Shown here: positions 1 to 10,311 of the stretch, in pieces
How positions within the stretch are numbered: position 1 is the first letter of the stretch
Layout: every line of letters begins with the position of its first letter
DNA from: Alistipes putredinis
GTDB taxonomy: Bacteria; Bacteroidota; Bacteroidia; Bacteroidales; Rikenellaceae
Assembly (NCBI GenBank): GCA_022009915.1
Contig: CP091730.1
Coordinates: 1,550,001-1,614,000, forward strand
Direction: 5' to 3'
Length of the DNA: 64,000 bases
The notes under the pieces: model-generated
Databases searched by the model: none
Told to the model about the DNA's origin: nothing
The model's input: the letters and a program-made list of their open reading frames with translations, nothing else
Translations under genes and position numbers: made by a program

Positions 1-1
1 C

Positions 2-637
2 TCTGTGGCCAATCCGGAGATATTCTTGCGCGGATTCGAAGGAGACAAGCAAAGATACCAGCATACTTGGGCCACTGCTTCGACCGATCCGAAATCCATC
101 AGCTTCCTGTGGGGCAATACGGAGCAGAGCAGGGATGCCAAGGCCGGTGAGAAGACCATTTACGACCCGTGTCCGGTAGGATACAAGGTTCCGGGACCGA
201 ATGCATTCGCTTTCTGGAATCAGTCGGGTAATGATATGGCGGGAGTTTATCACTACACCAATCCGGAGCGCTACAACTTCGATCAGACCAAGACTACGCT
301 TACAGTCGATACCGAGAAGAAGACCGTAACTCTCAACTGCGATGCGTCTTTCGGTTACTATTGCTATACGGCGAGCGTACTGAACGACGGTCAGACGGAA
401 GCTGACCGTACCGATAAGACCACGACGTTCTTCCCCGCATTGGGTGCCGTAACTTATGACGCTAACCAGAGTATAGCCGTCGGAGAACTTTCCATGATGA
501 CCAACTCGCTGCCTGACGGAAGCGTCAATCCGCGAGCTGCGTACATAAACAGAAGTGGAAGCATATATTTCTCTTCGCCGGGTAATTATTACGGTTGGTG
601 CACGACCGCTCTGCCGATACGTTGTATCAAAGAGTAG
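2..637 (+). CDS. C-terminal part of a surface lipoprotein, FISUMP-like domain (5' end outside window)
   Basis: The reading frame is open to the left edge, so the true start lies outside the window and the GTG at position 5 is not a credible start. The visible 211 residues contain TIYDPCPVGYKVP and end in LPIRCIKE, the pattern of the Fibrobacter-major-paralogue-like (FISUMP) domain that closes many Bacteroidales surface lipoproteins. The same domain order (a YDPCP motif about two thirds in, a terminal PxRC motif) is seen in the BACON-domain gene at 46788-49411, so the two are paralogues. The role is unknown; an exported, possibly carbohydrate- or host-surface-binding protein is likely. A strong terminator follows at once. 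Confidence 0.7.
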   Translation, partial: SVANPEIFLRGFEGDKQRYQHTWATASTDPKSISFLWGNTEQSRDAKAGEKTIYDPCPVGYKVPGPNAFAFWNQSGNDMAGVYHYTNPERYNFDQTKTTLTVDTEKKTVTLNCDASFGYYCYTASVLNDGQTEADRTDKTTTFFPALGAVTYDANQSIAVGELSMMTNSLPDGSVNPRAAYINRSGSIYFSSPGNYYGWCTTALPIRCIKE

Positions 638-668
638 TATCGCACGAACTTAGCGAACAGATTTTTTT

Positions 669-707
669 CGGGAGCGGAGGAGAGAGTCCTCCGCTCCTGT
701 TTTTTTA
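669..707 (+). terminator. Rho-independent terminator of the first gene
   Basis: An 11-bp perfect stem (GGAGCGGAGGA / TCCTCCGCTCC) with a GAGAG loop is followed by a run of T. It lies 32 bases after the stop codon and separates this gene from the nqr operon. Confidence 0.9.
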
Positions 708-793
708 CCTCTTAAAGTCCGGCCCGATAGAGCCTTGCCGCCAGTGTGAAAAAATAACGACATTTTTGCAAGAGGCACAGGGGATTTTCGAAA

Positions 794-811
794 TATTTTT
801 GCGTACATTTG
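794..811 (+). promoter_or_regulatory. Candidate -7 boxes of the nqr promoter
   Basis: TATTTTTG (794-801) and TACATTTG (804-811) both match the Bacteroidetes -7 element TAnnTTTG. They lie 73-90 bases upstream of nqrA. The -33 element is not well spaced (TTTTTG ends at 778), so which box is used is unclear. Confidence 0.4.
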
Positions 812-883
812 CGGCTGTTTTGGCATGGGCACTAAATTGGGAATCCAACTATAATAACAGTTTACAAATAATTCAAAGGACAA

Positions 884-2245
884 ATGTCGGATATCATTAA
901 ATTGAAGAAAGGTCTCGACATCAATCTCTTTGGTCAGGCTGCGCTTCAAACGACAGTCGCTCCGACGGCTGAAAGTTATGCGGTCGCGCCTCCCGACTTC
1001 GAAGGCGTGACGCCCAAGTTGCTGGTCAGAGAGGGAGATAAGGTCAAGGCCGGAACTCCGTTGTTCTTCAACAAGAACAGCGAGAAGGTTCTTTTCTGCT
1101 CTCCGGTAAGCGGCACTGTGTCGGCAATCGTGCGTGGCGAGAAGCGAAAGGTGCTTTTCGTTACCGTGACTCCCGACGCCGAGCAGCAGTACGAGCAGTT
1201 CGATGTCAAACCTATCGCCCAGACTTCGCGTGAGCAGCTTAAAGAGCTGTTGCTCGGTGCCGGCCTCTGGCCGTGCATTATCCAGCGTCCCTACGGTATC
1301 ATAGCCTCGCCGGACGACACTCCGAAAGCGATATTCGTCTCGGGATTCGATACGGCGCCTCTCGCTCCCGATATGAACTACGTTCTGGCGGATTCGCAGA
1401 AGGATTTGCAGGCCGGTTTCGATGCGCTGAGGCTTTTGACCGACGGCAAGGTGCACCTTTCGCTCAAAGCGGGAGAGGAAGGGGTGCTCGACAAAATCGC
1501 CGGAGTTCAGATTCACCGTTTCTCGGGCGTACATCCTGCCGGTAACGTAGGTGTGCAGATTCACCATATCGACCCGATAAACAAGGGCGAAAAGGTTTGG
1601 ACCGTGAATGTTCAGGACGTGGCCGTAATCGGACGGTTGATGAATACCGGACATGCGGACATGACCAAAACCATTGTCGCGGCAGGTTCCGAAATCGAAA
1701 AGCCGCAGTACGTGAAAATCATATCGGGCGCCAGCATCAAGTCCGTTACCGACGTTTGCGGCGTTAAATCCGACGCCGAGACCAGCGTCCGCTTGATAAG
1801 CGGAAACGTGCTGACGGGAGTGAAAGTCGAGCCGAACGCCTACATGACGTTTTATGCGAATGCGCTGACGGCGATTCCCGAGGGCGACAAGTACGAGATG
1901 CTGGGTTGGGCGAAGATTGTCCGCCCCAAGAAATTCTCCGTATCGAGAGCCTATTTCTCGTGGCTTTGCCCCAAACACAAATACAATCTGGATACGAATC
2001 TCAACGGCGGCCGCCGTGCGATGATTGTTACCGGTCTTTACGAGAAGTATCTGCCGATGGACATATATCCGATGTATCTGCTCAAAGCCATTCTGGCCGG
2101 CGACATCGACAAAATGGAAAATCTGGGCATTTACGAAGTGGTGGAAGAGGATTTGGCCCTGTGCGAATTCGTGGATCCGTCCAAGACCGAAATACAGTCC
2201 ATCATTCGTCAGGGTATTAACCTTATGATTAAAGAGTTGAACTAA
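884..2245 (+). CDS. nqrA: Na+-translocating NADH:quinone reductase subunit A
   Basis: This is an intact 453-residue protein of the usual NqrA length, starting MSDIIKLKKGLDINL. NqrA is the cytoplasmic, cofactor-poor subunit of the six-subunit Na+-NQR and contributes to quinone binding. The barrel-sandwich-like N-terminus (residues about 40-100, with LVREGDKVKAGTPLF) and the central and C-terminal regions align with the family throughout. It is the first gene of nqrABCDEF, and nqrB starts one base after its stop. No frame break is present here, unlike in nqrC, nqrE and nqrF. Confidence 0.97.
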   Translation: MSDIIKLKKGLDINLFGQAALQTTVAPTAESYAVAPPDFEGVTPKLLVREGDKVKAGTPLFFNKNSEKVLFCSPVSGTVSAIVRGEKRKVLFVTVTPDAEQQYEQFDVKPIAQTSREQLKELLLGAGLWPCIIQRPYGIIASPDDTPKAIFVSGFDTAPLAPDMNYVLADSQKDLQAGFDALRLLTDGKVHLSLKAGEEGVLDKIAGVQIHRFSGVHPAGNVGVQIHHIDPINKGEKVWTVNVQDVAVIGRLMNTGHADMTKTIVAAGSEIEKPQYVKIISGASIKSVTDVCGVKSDAETSVRLISGNVLTGVKVEPNAYMTFYANALTAIPEGDKYEMLGWAKIVRPKKFSVSRAYFSWLCPKHKYNLDTNLNGGRRAMIVTGLYEKYLPMDIYPMYLLKAILAGDIDKMENLGIYEVVEEDLALCEFVDPSKTEIQSIIRQGINLMIKELN

Positions 2246-2246
2246 G

Positions 2247-3404
2247 ATGAAAGCACTCAGAAATTTCGTAGACAAAATAAAGCCGACCTTCTCGGAAGGC
2301 GGCAAGTTGAGCGCACTTCATTCAACATTCGACGCATTTGAGACTTTCCTTTTCGTTCCCAACACGGTGACCAAAAAGGGCGCTCATATCCGCGACTGTA
2401 ATGATATAAAGCGTGTTATGATAGTGATGGTGGTGGCTCTGCTGCCGGCATTGCTGTTCGGTATGTACAATACGGGTCTGCAACATGCCCGCGCACTGGG
2501 CCTCGACTGGACCGTGATGCAGAGCTTCTGGTTCGGCTTTTTGAAAGTCCTGCCCGTTGTGATAGTTTCGTATGTGGTCGGCCTCGCAATCGAGTTCGCT
2601 TCCGCACAGATTCGCGGACACGAGGTCAATGAGGGATTCCTCGTGACCGGTATGCTGATTCCGCTTGTCATGCCTGTGGGCACTCCGCTGTGGATGGTGG
2701 CTCTGGGCACGGCTTTCTCGGTGATTGTGTGCAAGGAGCTGTTCGGCGGTACGGGAATGAACGTGTTCAACCCCGCGCTGGTAGCCCGCGCATTCGTATT
2801 CTTCTCTTACACCGCCTCCATTTCTGGCGATGCCGTTTGGTACGCCGACGTGGACGGTTACACCGGCGCAACGGCTCTCGGTCAGCTGGCCGATACCGGT
2901 TCGACGCAGTTCAGCATGTGGGACGCTTTCTGGGGCTTCATCCCCGGATGTATAGGCGAGACCTCTACCGCGGCGATTCTCATAGGTGCGGTCATCCTCA
3001 TTTATACCGGCATCGCAAGCTGGCGCATCATGCTCAGCGTATTCGCCGGCGGACTTGCCATGGGACTGCTGTTCAACGCACTCGCACCTGCCGAACCGCA
3101 GACTGCAATGCAGATGTACATGGCGGTTCCCGCATGGCAGCACCTGCTGCTTGGCGGATTCGCTTTCGGTGCCGTGTTCATGGCTACCGACCCCGTTACC
3201 GCAGCGCAGACCAATACCGGCAAATGGATTGTAGGTCTCATGATAGGCGCCTTGGCCGTGCTCATCCGCGTCGTCAATCCCGGATACCCCGAGGGTATGA
3301 TGCTCTCGATTCTGTTCATGAACGCCGTGGCTCCGCTGGTAGACTACTACGTTGTGGAGGCTAACGTCCGTCGCAGAAACAAACGTTTGAAACTGGCTAA
3401 ATAG
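2247..3404 (+). CDS. nqrB: Na+-translocating NADH:quinone reductase subunit B
   Basis: This intact 385-residue integral membrane protein has about ten hydrophobic segments. NqrB carries a covalently bound FMN and forms part of the Na+ channel. The flavin attachment motif is visible as GYTGATALG at about residues 209-217; the threonine in TGAT is the expected phosphoester site. The motif GGTGMNVFNPALVARAF, conserved in NqrB and RnfD, lies just upstream. The ATG is one base after the nqrA stop, which indicates translational coupling. Confidence 0.97.
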   Translation: MKALRNFVDKIKPTFSEGGKLSALHSTFDAFETFLFVPNTVTKKGAHIRDCNDIKRVMIVMVVALLPALLFGMYNTGLQHARALGLDWTVMQSFWFGFLKVLPVVIVSYVVGLAIEFASAQIRGHEVNEGFLVTGMLIPLVMPVGTPLWMVALGTAFSVIVCKELFGGTGMNVFNPALVARAFVFFSYTASISGDAVWYADVDGYTGATALGQLADTGSTQFSMWDAFWGFIPGCIGETSTAAILIGAVILIYTGIASWRIMLSVFAGGLAMGLLFNALAPAEPQTAMQMYMAVPAWQHLLLGGFAFGAVFMATDPVTAAQTNTGKWIVGLMIGALAVLIRVVNPGYPEGMMLSILFMNAVAPLVDYYVVEANVRRRNKRLKLAK

Positions 3405-3419
3405 GGAGGAGAGAGAGTT

Positions 3420-4185
3420 ATGAAAAAACAAAACACATCCGAAAAGAAATTTCTCGGCGGCAAGAACTCCAATGCCTACATAATATTCTATTCTACGGTC
3501 ATGGTCGTGCTGGTGGCTGCTGCGCTCGCATTCGCGTCGCTCTACCTGAAACCTTATCAGGAGGCCAACGTACTCAATGAAAAGAAAGACGCTATCCTTG
3601 CGGCAATCGGCGTGCTCGACGGCAATTACGACGAGACAATCAAAGGGTATGCGGTCGATGCTTCGGGCAACACCGTCGAGGGTGTTACCGGAGAAGAGGC
3701 CCTGAACATGCTTTTCGATTTGAGAGGTGCCATGGCAAATGGCGTATATCCCGTGTTCGAGAGCTCGAACGGCGAGTATGTGGTTCCGGTAATCGGCAAA
3801 GGCCTTTGGGGTGATATTTGGGGATATGTCGCTCTGAAAAGCGATTTGAACACTATTGTCGGTGTTGTATTCTCCCACGCTGGTGAGACCCCGGGTCTCG
3901 GAGCCGAAATCGCTACCGAGAAATATAAGGCCAAGTTCGTCGGCAAAGCAGATTTACGAAGGCTACAAACTCGTCGGCATATCCGTCGTGAAGGGCGGTG
4001 CCGCACCGAATGATATTCACGGTGTGGATGCCGTTTCGGGAGGTACGAAGACTTCGCAGGGCCTGCAAAACATGCTCTTCGACTGTCTGACCAACTATGC
4101 GCCTTTCTTCGAGAGACTGAAAGCGCAGGAGGCCGCCTCAAATCAAACTATGTCTAACCAAGAAAATGTTCAGGACAATGAGTAA
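3420..4185 (+). CDS. nqrC: Na+-translocating NADH:quinone reductase subunit C (one frame break)
   Basis: NqrC is a single-helix subunit with a large extracytoplasmic domain holding covalent FMN. The N-terminal frame (3420 to about 3948) has a membrane helix at residues 18-40. The frame then shifts at GGCAAAGCAG, where one extra base is present at about 3948, and resumes as QIYEGYKLVGISVVKGG. The FMN motif appears as DAVSGGTKTSQGL, with SGGT in place of the more common SGAT; Thr is retained. Total length after repair is about 254 residues, normal for Bacteroidetes. An RBS-like GGAGGAGAGAG precedes the start. The stop overlaps the start of nqrD. Confidence 0.93.
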
Positions 4186-4825
4186 AGAGGAAAAAGAACC
4201 GATGTTTTCGGCTAAAATATTGAAAAATCTTACGGCTCCGTTCTCGCAGAACAACCCCGTAATCGTTCAGATTCTTGGAATCTGTTCTGCTTTGGCCGTA
4301 ACTGTCCAACTCAAACCGGCCGTGGTAATGGCTCTGTCCGTAACGGTCGTGACAGCATTCTCCAACCTTATCATGTCGCTCATGCGCAACGGAATACCCT
4401 CGCGCATACGCATCATCGTTCAGTTAGTGGTTATCGCCGCGCTCGTGATTCTGGTGGATCAGGTACTCAAAGCTTTCGTGTACGATGTGAGCACGCAACT
4501 CTCCGTTTACGTGGGCCTTATTATCACCAACTGTATCATAATGGGCCGCGTGGAGGCGTTCGCTCTGGGCAACAAGCCTTGGCCGGCATTTCTTGACGGT
4601 ATCGGCAACGGTTTGGGATACGGTATGATTCTGTTGATAATCGGATTTTTCCGCGAACTTCTCGGCTCTGGCTCGCTGTGGGGCTATCAGGTTATTCCCG
4701 ACTGGTGCTACGAGCACGGTTACGTGAATAACGGCCTGATGCTGTTCCCGCCGATGGCGCTTATCATTGTGGGCATCATTATCTGGGTACACCGCTCGAA
4801 GAATACTAACTTACAGGAAAAATAG
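4178..4825 (+). CDS. nqrD: Na+-translocating NADH:quinone reductase subunit D
   Basis: NqrD is one of two homologous six-helix membrane subunits of Na+-NQR (with NqrE) that flank the Na+ path. The frame is intact and strongly hydrophobic, with conserved stretches such as NNPVIVQILGICSALAV and GLIITNCIIMGR; the cysteine in TNC is characteristic of the NqrD/RnfE family. ATG at 4178 overlaps the nqrC stop by 8 bases and is preferred. ATG at 4166 would add MFRT, and ATG at 4202 (MFSAKILKNL) fits other family starts as well. Confidence 0.95.
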   Translation: MSKEEKEPMFSAKILKNLTAPFSQNNPVIVQILGICSALAVTVQLKPAVVMALSVTVVTAFSNLIMSLMRNGIPSRIRIIVQLVVIAALVILVDQVLKAFVYDVSTQLSVYVGLIITNCIIMGRVEAFALGNKPWPAFLDGIGNGLGYGMILLIIGFFRELLGSGSLWGYQVIPDWCYEHGYVNNGLMLFPPMALIIVGIIIWVHRSKNTNLQEK

Positions 4826-4839
4826 GAGAGAGGTAAACG

Positions 4840-5456
4840 ATGGAAACATTAAACATATTCGTAAGGTCGATTTTTATCGACAACATGGTATTCGCATTCT
4901 TCTTCGGAATGTGTTCGTACATCGCCGTGTCAAAGAGCGTGAAAACCGCCATGGGTTTGGGTATTGCCGTAACGTTCGTTATGACGATGACCGTACCTCT
5001 GAACTATTTTTGGATGTATATGTGCTTAAAGCCGGCGCATTGAGCTGGATAAGTGATAAATTTGCCGATGTGGATTTGAGCTTTCTGAGTTTCATCGTCT
5101 TCATCGCCGTGATCGCATCGTTCACGCAGCTCGTGGAGATGATCGTCGAGAAGTTCTCGCCCACGCTCTACAACCAGCTGGGTATATTCCTGCCGCTAAT
5201 AGCCGTGAACTGCGCAATCATGGGCGGTTCGCTGTTCATGCAGCAGAAAAACTTCGCAACTGTGGGTCAGTCGGCAGTGTACGGACTCGGTTCCGGTATC
5301 GGCTGGTGGCTGGCTATCGTCATTATGGCGGCCATACGCGAGAAGATAACGTACTCGAACATACCGGCACCGCTTCGCGGCCCCGGCATAGCTTTCATAC
5401 TTACCGGTCTCATCGGTATCGCTTTTTATGATTTTTTCTCGGGTATTCAGTTGTAA
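4840..5456 (+). CDS. nqrE: Na+-translocating NADH:quinone reductase subunit E (one frame break)
   Basis: This is the six-helix membrane partner of NqrD. It reads METLNIFVRSIFIDNMVFAF to about position 5007 and then breaks at a run of five T (5007-5011). Adding one T restores the family sequence, with NYF followed by LDVYVLKAGALSWI and then PLIAVNCAIMGG, whose VNC cysteine is conserved in NqrE/RnfA. Repaired length is about 205 residues, as expected. It sits 14 bases after nqrD and 20 bases before nqrF. Confidence 0.95.
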
Positions 5457-5476
5457 TTTAATTAAGATTAGCAAAT

Positions 5477-6740
5477 ATGGAAATGACTATAATAGTTGCG
5501 ATTGTGGCTTTTTCTGGTGGTTACGCTGCTTCTCGTGGCGCTGCTGCTGCTGGCAAAAGCCAAACTGACTTCTTCGGGAGAGGTGAAAATCGACATCAAC
5601 GGAGGCGAGAAGGTCGTAAGCACCGAAAGCGGAAATTCGCTGCTCGTTACGTTGGCCAATAACGGAATATTTCTGCCTTCTGCATGCGGCGGCGGCGGTT
5701 CGTGCGGAATGTGCCGCTGTCAGGTCTTGGAAGGAGGCGGCGATATCCTGCCTACCGAGGTGAACTTCTTCACCCGCAAGCAGCAGCAGGACCATTGGCG
5801 TCTGGGTTGTCAGGTCAAGGTCAAGGAGGATTTGAAAATCAAGATTCCGGCAGCCGTTCTCGGTGTCAAGAAATGGGAGTGCGAAGTGGTGTCTAACCGC
5901 AATATCTCCACTTTCCTCAAAGAGTTCGTCGTAAAACTGCCCGAGGGCGAGACGCTCAATTTCCGTAGCGGCGGATATATTCAGATAGATATTCCGAAGT
6001 ACGATGAAATCAAGTTCAGCGACATGGATGTCGATGAGAGATTCCGCGGGGATTGGGACAAGATGAAAATGTGGGATTTGGTGACCAAGAATCCGGAGCC
6101 TACGTTCCGTGCCTATTCGATGGCCAACCACCCTGCGGAGGGCAATATCATAATGCTCAACATCCGTATCGCCACTCCTCCGTTCGACCGTGCGACAGGC
6201 AGCTTCAAGAAGGTGAACCCGGGTATTTGCTCGTCGTATATCTTCTCGCGCAAACCGGGCGACAAGGTCACCATTTCAGGTCCTTACGGAGAGTTCTTCC
6301 TGCCCGACAACCTGCCCGACGATCAGGAACTTATTTTCATTGGCGGTGGTGCCGGCATGGCCCCCATGCGAAGCCATCTGATGCACCTGTTCAAGACCGA
6401 GAAGACCAAGCGTCCGGTATCGTTCTGGTACGGTGCGCGTGCACTCAAAGAGGCTCCCTATATCAACGACTTCAAGGAAATCGAGCGCGAATTCCCGAAC
6501 TTCTCGTTCAATCTCGCTCTGGACCGTCCCGACCCCGAAGCTGATGCCGCCGGTGTGAAATATACGGCCGGTTTCGTACATAACGTCCTGTTCGAGAACT
6601 ACCTGAAAAACCACGAGGAGCCGGAAGGATGTATCTACCTGATGTGTGGACCTCCCATGATGATTTCGTCGGTGGTAAAGATGCTCGACAGCCTCGGCGT
6701 TCCGCCTGAGAACATCCGTTACGACAACTTTGGTTCGTAG
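5477..6740 (+). CDS. nqrF: Na+-translocating NADH:quinone reductase subunit F (one frame break)
   Basis: NqrF is the NADH dehydrogenase subunit. It starts MEMTIIVAIVAF, with a frame break in the five-T run at 5509-5513 inside the N-terminal membrane helix; removing one T or adding two restores the frame. A [2Fe-2S] ferredoxin domain follows with the cysteines of ACGGGGSCGMCRC and a fourth in RLGCQV. Next comes the FAD motif RAYSMAN and the NAD(P)H-binding GGGAGMAPMRSHL. The C-terminus YDNFGS is near the family norm. This is the last gene of the operon, and a terminator follows. Confidence 0.95.
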
Positions 6741-6771
6741 TAGAGAAGGACAAATATAGCAATCTATGATG

Positions 6772-6804
6772 AATAAGGCTCTCCGTGGCAGGGCCTTATT
6801 TTTA
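6772..6804 (+). terminator. Rho-independent terminator of the nqr operon
   Basis: The hairpin AAGGCTCTCCGTGGCAGGGCCTT is followed by ATTTTTATTT, 32 bases after the nqrF stop. Confidence 0.8.
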
Positions 6805-7051
6805 TTTCAAAAACGAGAGTCGGGTTGATTCGACTTGCCGTCTTCTATGAATAAGGGGCCTTTAACGAAGTCGATTCGTTTTTGGTAAAATGCTTTGCTG
6901 CAAAGAATGTTTTTAATCGAGTTTTCCTTATTTATAAATTCATTTTTCGCGTTTTTGCAAACATCCGCGCCGTTTCGGAGCATTTCGGTTTTCCGGTTCG
7001 GATTTTTGTCTGTTCGGGCGGTCAGTATGTCGAAAAAAAGTCGCCTTAATA
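6805..7051. other. Intergenic region without a recognisable gene
   Basis: This AT-richer stretch lies between the nqr terminator and the next promoter. No open frame with family resemblance and no RNA gene were seen. Confidence 0.6.
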
Positions 7052-7082
7052 TTTGAATGCTACGGAATAAACATTATATTTG
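7052..7082 (+). promoter_or_regulatory. Bacteroidetes-type promoter (TTTG-N19-TATATTTG)
   Basis: TTTG at 7052-7055 and TATATTTG at 7075-7082 are separated by 19 bases, the consensus spacing for the main Bacteroidetes sigma factor. The start codon of the TIM-barrel gene is 55 bases downstream. Confidence 0.75.
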
Positions 7083-7137
7083 TGGGACCGGTGCATATAA
7101 AAATGCGAAAACCGGTTTGAAATTAAAACGCTACTTT

Positions 7138-8029
7138 ATGAACAGATTGGACTTTCTTAAAAGGCTCGGCCTCATTGCCGGCGGAGCCGTTGCGGTCGGT
7201 GCCGGACTGGGAGGAGTGTCGTGCGGATTGAGCGGATGCAGCGAGCAGACTCGCAAGCGTAAGATTATAGGCTTGCAACTCTATTCGATTCGTGATGCAA
7301 TGGCCGAGGACGTGAAGTCGGCTCTTGCGAAGGTTGCTGAAATCGGTTATGCCAACCTCGAAACGGCCTCTTATTCCGACGGCAATTTGTACGGGATGCC
7401 TGCTGCCGAATTCCGGAAAATGGCAGAAGATGCCGGCTTGAAGATTACCGGAGCGCATCTCGGTTCGGGGTATTCCCAGCAGACCGAAGCCGACAGACTC
7501 GAATGGTGGAAAAAGGCCATGGATACCCATGCGGCGATAGATTGCGAAAACGTAGTCATCCCGAGTGTCGGGTTCTCCGATGAGACTACGCTGGACGATG
7601 TCAAGGCTGTGACCGAGTATTTCAACAAGGTCGGCGACATGGCTTCGCAGCGCGGACTCAGATTGTCGTACCATAACCATGCCCGCGAACTCGAATCGCG
7701 CGACGGGCAGGTGATTCTCGATTATCTGATAGACAACACCGATGCGTCGCTCGTAAGCTACGAACTGGACGTATACTGGGCTACGGTCGGCGGAGCGAAT
7801 CCGGCGGAGTATATCGAAAAGTATTCGGGACGTTTCCCGCTGCTTCATATCAAGGACGAGAGCATCATAGGCGAAAGCGGAAAGATTGATTTCGAGCCTA
7901 TCTTCAAGGCCGCTTACAGGAACGGCATGGAAGAGTTCTACGTGGAGGTGGAGAAGAATACCTTGCCGCCGGAAATATGCGTCGAGAGAAGTTTCGATTT
8001 TTCTCGATGTGGCCGATTATGTAAAATAG
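7138..8029 (+). CDS. Sugar phosphate isomerase/epimerase-like TIM-barrel protein, exported (one frame break)
   Basis: ATG at 7138 gives MNRLDFLKRLGLIAGG, a Tat-like or lipoprotein signal with cysteines near residues 24-34. The mature part starts IGLQLYSIRDAM and contains the xylose-isomerase-like TIM-barrel pattern (NLETASYSDG, YHNHARELE, SYELDVYWA, LLHIKDES). The frame breaks in a five-T run at 7998-8002; removing one T gives the natural end DFLDVADYVK and a stop at 8027. Total length is about 296 residues. Members of this family occur beside Gfo/Idh/MocA and DUF1080 genes, as here, and have been linked to 3-keto-sugar chemistry. The exact substrate is unknown. Confidence 0.85.
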
Positions 8030-8054
8030 CAACCTTTTTAATTTGGAATTTTTT

Positions 8055-9559
8055 ATGTCGAAAAATAAAATATCGAGAAGAGAGTTTTTGCGCATGGGCA
8101 CTGCCTCGCTGGCAGGACTTACTATCGTGCCTAACAGCGTGCTGGGCAGTACGGCAGGGACACACCGCACCGTCCGACAAGATGAATATAGCCGGCGTCG
8201 GTGTCGGCGGCCGCGGTTTTGCCGTCCTGAAAAAAATATGGACAGCCAGAATATCGTGGCACTTTGCGATGTGGATTGGAAGTATTCCGCCAATGCTTTC
8301 AAGCGTTTCCCGAATGCCCGCAAATTCAAGGACTATCGCGAAATGTACGATAAGATGATGGGCGAAATAGACGGTGTAATGGTGGCTACGGCCGATCATA
8401 CGCACTGCCTTATAGCGTCCGAGGCAATCGCGGCGGGCAAGCATGTGTATTGCGAAAAACCGCTCACGCATTCGGTTTACGAATCGAGACTGCTGACCAA
8501 ACTCGCTGACAAGTACAAAGTGGCTACGCAGATGGGCAACCAAGGCGCTTCGGGCGATGGCGTGCGCAAAACCTGCGAATGGATATGGAACGGCGAAATA
8601 GGCGAAGTCAGGAAAGTGGAGGCGTTCACCGACCGTCCAATCTGGCCGCAGGGACTGATGCGTCCGGCCGAGAAACATAAGGTGCCTTCGACGCTGGACT
8701 GGGACCTGTTCCTCGGTCCGGCTCAGTATCGTCCGTACAATTCGATTTACACGCCGTGGAACTGGCGAGGCTGGTGGGATTTCGGTACGGGTGCGCTTGG
8801 CGATATGGCGTGCCATATCCTGCATCCGGTATTCAAGGCACTTAAACTCAAATATCCTATCGAGGTGGAGGGTAGTTCGACACCGCTGCTTACGGAATGC
8901 GCACCGAATGCCCAGATGGTGAAATTCGTATTCCCCGCACGCGACAACATGCCGAAGGTCGCCATGCCCGGAGTGGAGGTGATATGGTACGACGGAGGTC
9001 TCATGCCGCCCAGACCCGAAGGATTGCCCGACGGAAAGAGCCTGAACGTACAGGGTGGCGGCGTGATTTTCCACGGTTCGAAAGACACGCTCATCTGCGG
9101 CTGCTACGGAGCGGAGCCTTATCTGCTCTCGGGCCGAGTTCCCGACGCGCCGAAAGTGTGCCGCGTTGTGCCTGACAACAACCATTATATGGATTGGGTG
9201 CGTGCGGCCAAGGAGAGTGCGGATACCAGAGTTCAGCCGGCATCTCCGTTCAGCGAAGCCGGTCCGTTCAACGAAATGGTTGTCATGGGCGTTTTGGCAG
9301 TGCGGTTGCAGGGCTTGCGCAAACGCCTGAAATGGGATGGCGAAAACATGCGTTTCACCAACATTTCGCCCGACGAAACCATTCGTATCATGATAGAGGA
9401 CGGATTCTCCATTAAGGACGGTCATCCGACATTCAATAAAAACGTATACCGACCCGATGAATGCGCAGCAGTATGCCGACGAGCTTTATAAAGCACACGT
9501 ATCGCGACGGTTGGAAATTGGTGGACATGCCTTTTGTAGTCAAAACAGTAAAATTATAA
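8055..9559 (+). CDS. Gfo/Idh/MocA-family oxidoreductase with Tat signal (about four frame breaks)
   Basis: The protein starts MSKNKISRREFLRMG, a clear twin-arginine signal (SRREFL). After a break near 8158 the Rossmann motif VGVGGRGFAVL appears. A second break in the seven-A run at 8230-8236 leads to QNIVALCDVDW. The catalytic-lysine motif EKPLTHS and the C-terminal domain (GTGALGDMACHILHPV) are in one frame. Two more breaks near 9455 and 9507 are needed to reach a natural end (DELYKAHVSRG, stop 9557-9559). Such exported NAD(P)-dependent dehydrogenases act on sugars, often oxidising C3 of glycosides. The start is 25 bases after the preceding gene, so they are probably co-transcribed. Confidence 0.87.
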
Positions 9560-9565
9560 TCGAAA

Positions 9566-10292
9566 TTGAAAAAAACTAACATTAGCAGCAACTGTTCTTA
9601 TGGCAGCGATGTCTTTGGTGTCATGCGCAGAGAAGCAAAACGACGGGGAATGGATAAGCCTGTTCGACGGAAAAACGTTCGAAGGTTGGAGAGGGTATAA
9701 TCGTACCGACATGCCTGCGGCATGGACAATCGATGACGGAGCTATCAAAATCAACGGTTCGGGCGCCGGCGAAGCGGGCGCCAAGGACGGTGGCGACATT
9801 ATCTTCGACCGGAAGTTCAAGAACTTCGAATTGGAGTTCGAATGGAAGGTTGCGGAGGGTTCCAACAGCGGCGTGTTCTATCTGGCGCAGGAGACAGAGG
9901 GCGAACCTATCTGGAAATCCTCTCCCGAGTATCAGATACTCGACAACGAGCGTCATCCCGATGCACGTTTGGGCAAGGACGGCAACAGAATGTCCGCATC
10001 TCTGTACGACTTGGTTCCGGCAGTGCCGCAAAATGCAAAACCGGCAGGCGAGTGGAACAAGGGCGGTATTATGGTTTATAAAGGTACCGTTATCCACTAC
10101 CAGAACGGCAAGCCGGTCGTAGAGTATCATCTGTGGACCGACGACTGGAAAAAGATGGTTGCTGACAGTAAATTCGCTTCTTACGATGCGTTCGTCAATG
10201 CCGGCGGAGAGAACCATGAGGGCTATATCGGTTTTCAGGACCACGGCGATGACGTGTGGTACAGAAACATTCGCATAAAAATTCTCGACTAA
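9566..10292 (+). CDS. DUF1080 (3-keto-disaccharide hydrolase-like) lipoprotein (one frame break)
   Basis: The start appears as TTGAAAAAAACTAACA. Removing one A from the run at 9569-9575 gives an N-terminus KKLTLAATVLMAAMSLVSCAEK, a lipoprotein signal with lipobox LVSC; the TTG may itself be a misread ATG. The mature domain begins WISLFDGKTFEGWRGY, the hallmark of DUF1080, a concanavalin-like fold with members that cleave 3-keto-glycosides. It ends VWYRNIRIKILD. It is 6 bases after the oxidoreductase and is the last gene of the three-gene set. An alternative is a non-enzymatic glycan-binding protein of the same fold. Confidence 0.88.
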
Positions 10293-10311
10293 TTAGGTTC
10301 GAGTTCCAAAG

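Noticed and set aside
650..2305. 551-codon minus-strand open frame opposite nqrA, and similar long frames opposite 7938-9425, 24625-26157, 38076-39497
   Set aside because: These are antisense shadows of real genes in a GC-rich, codon-biased genome; none shows family motifs or a plausible start context.
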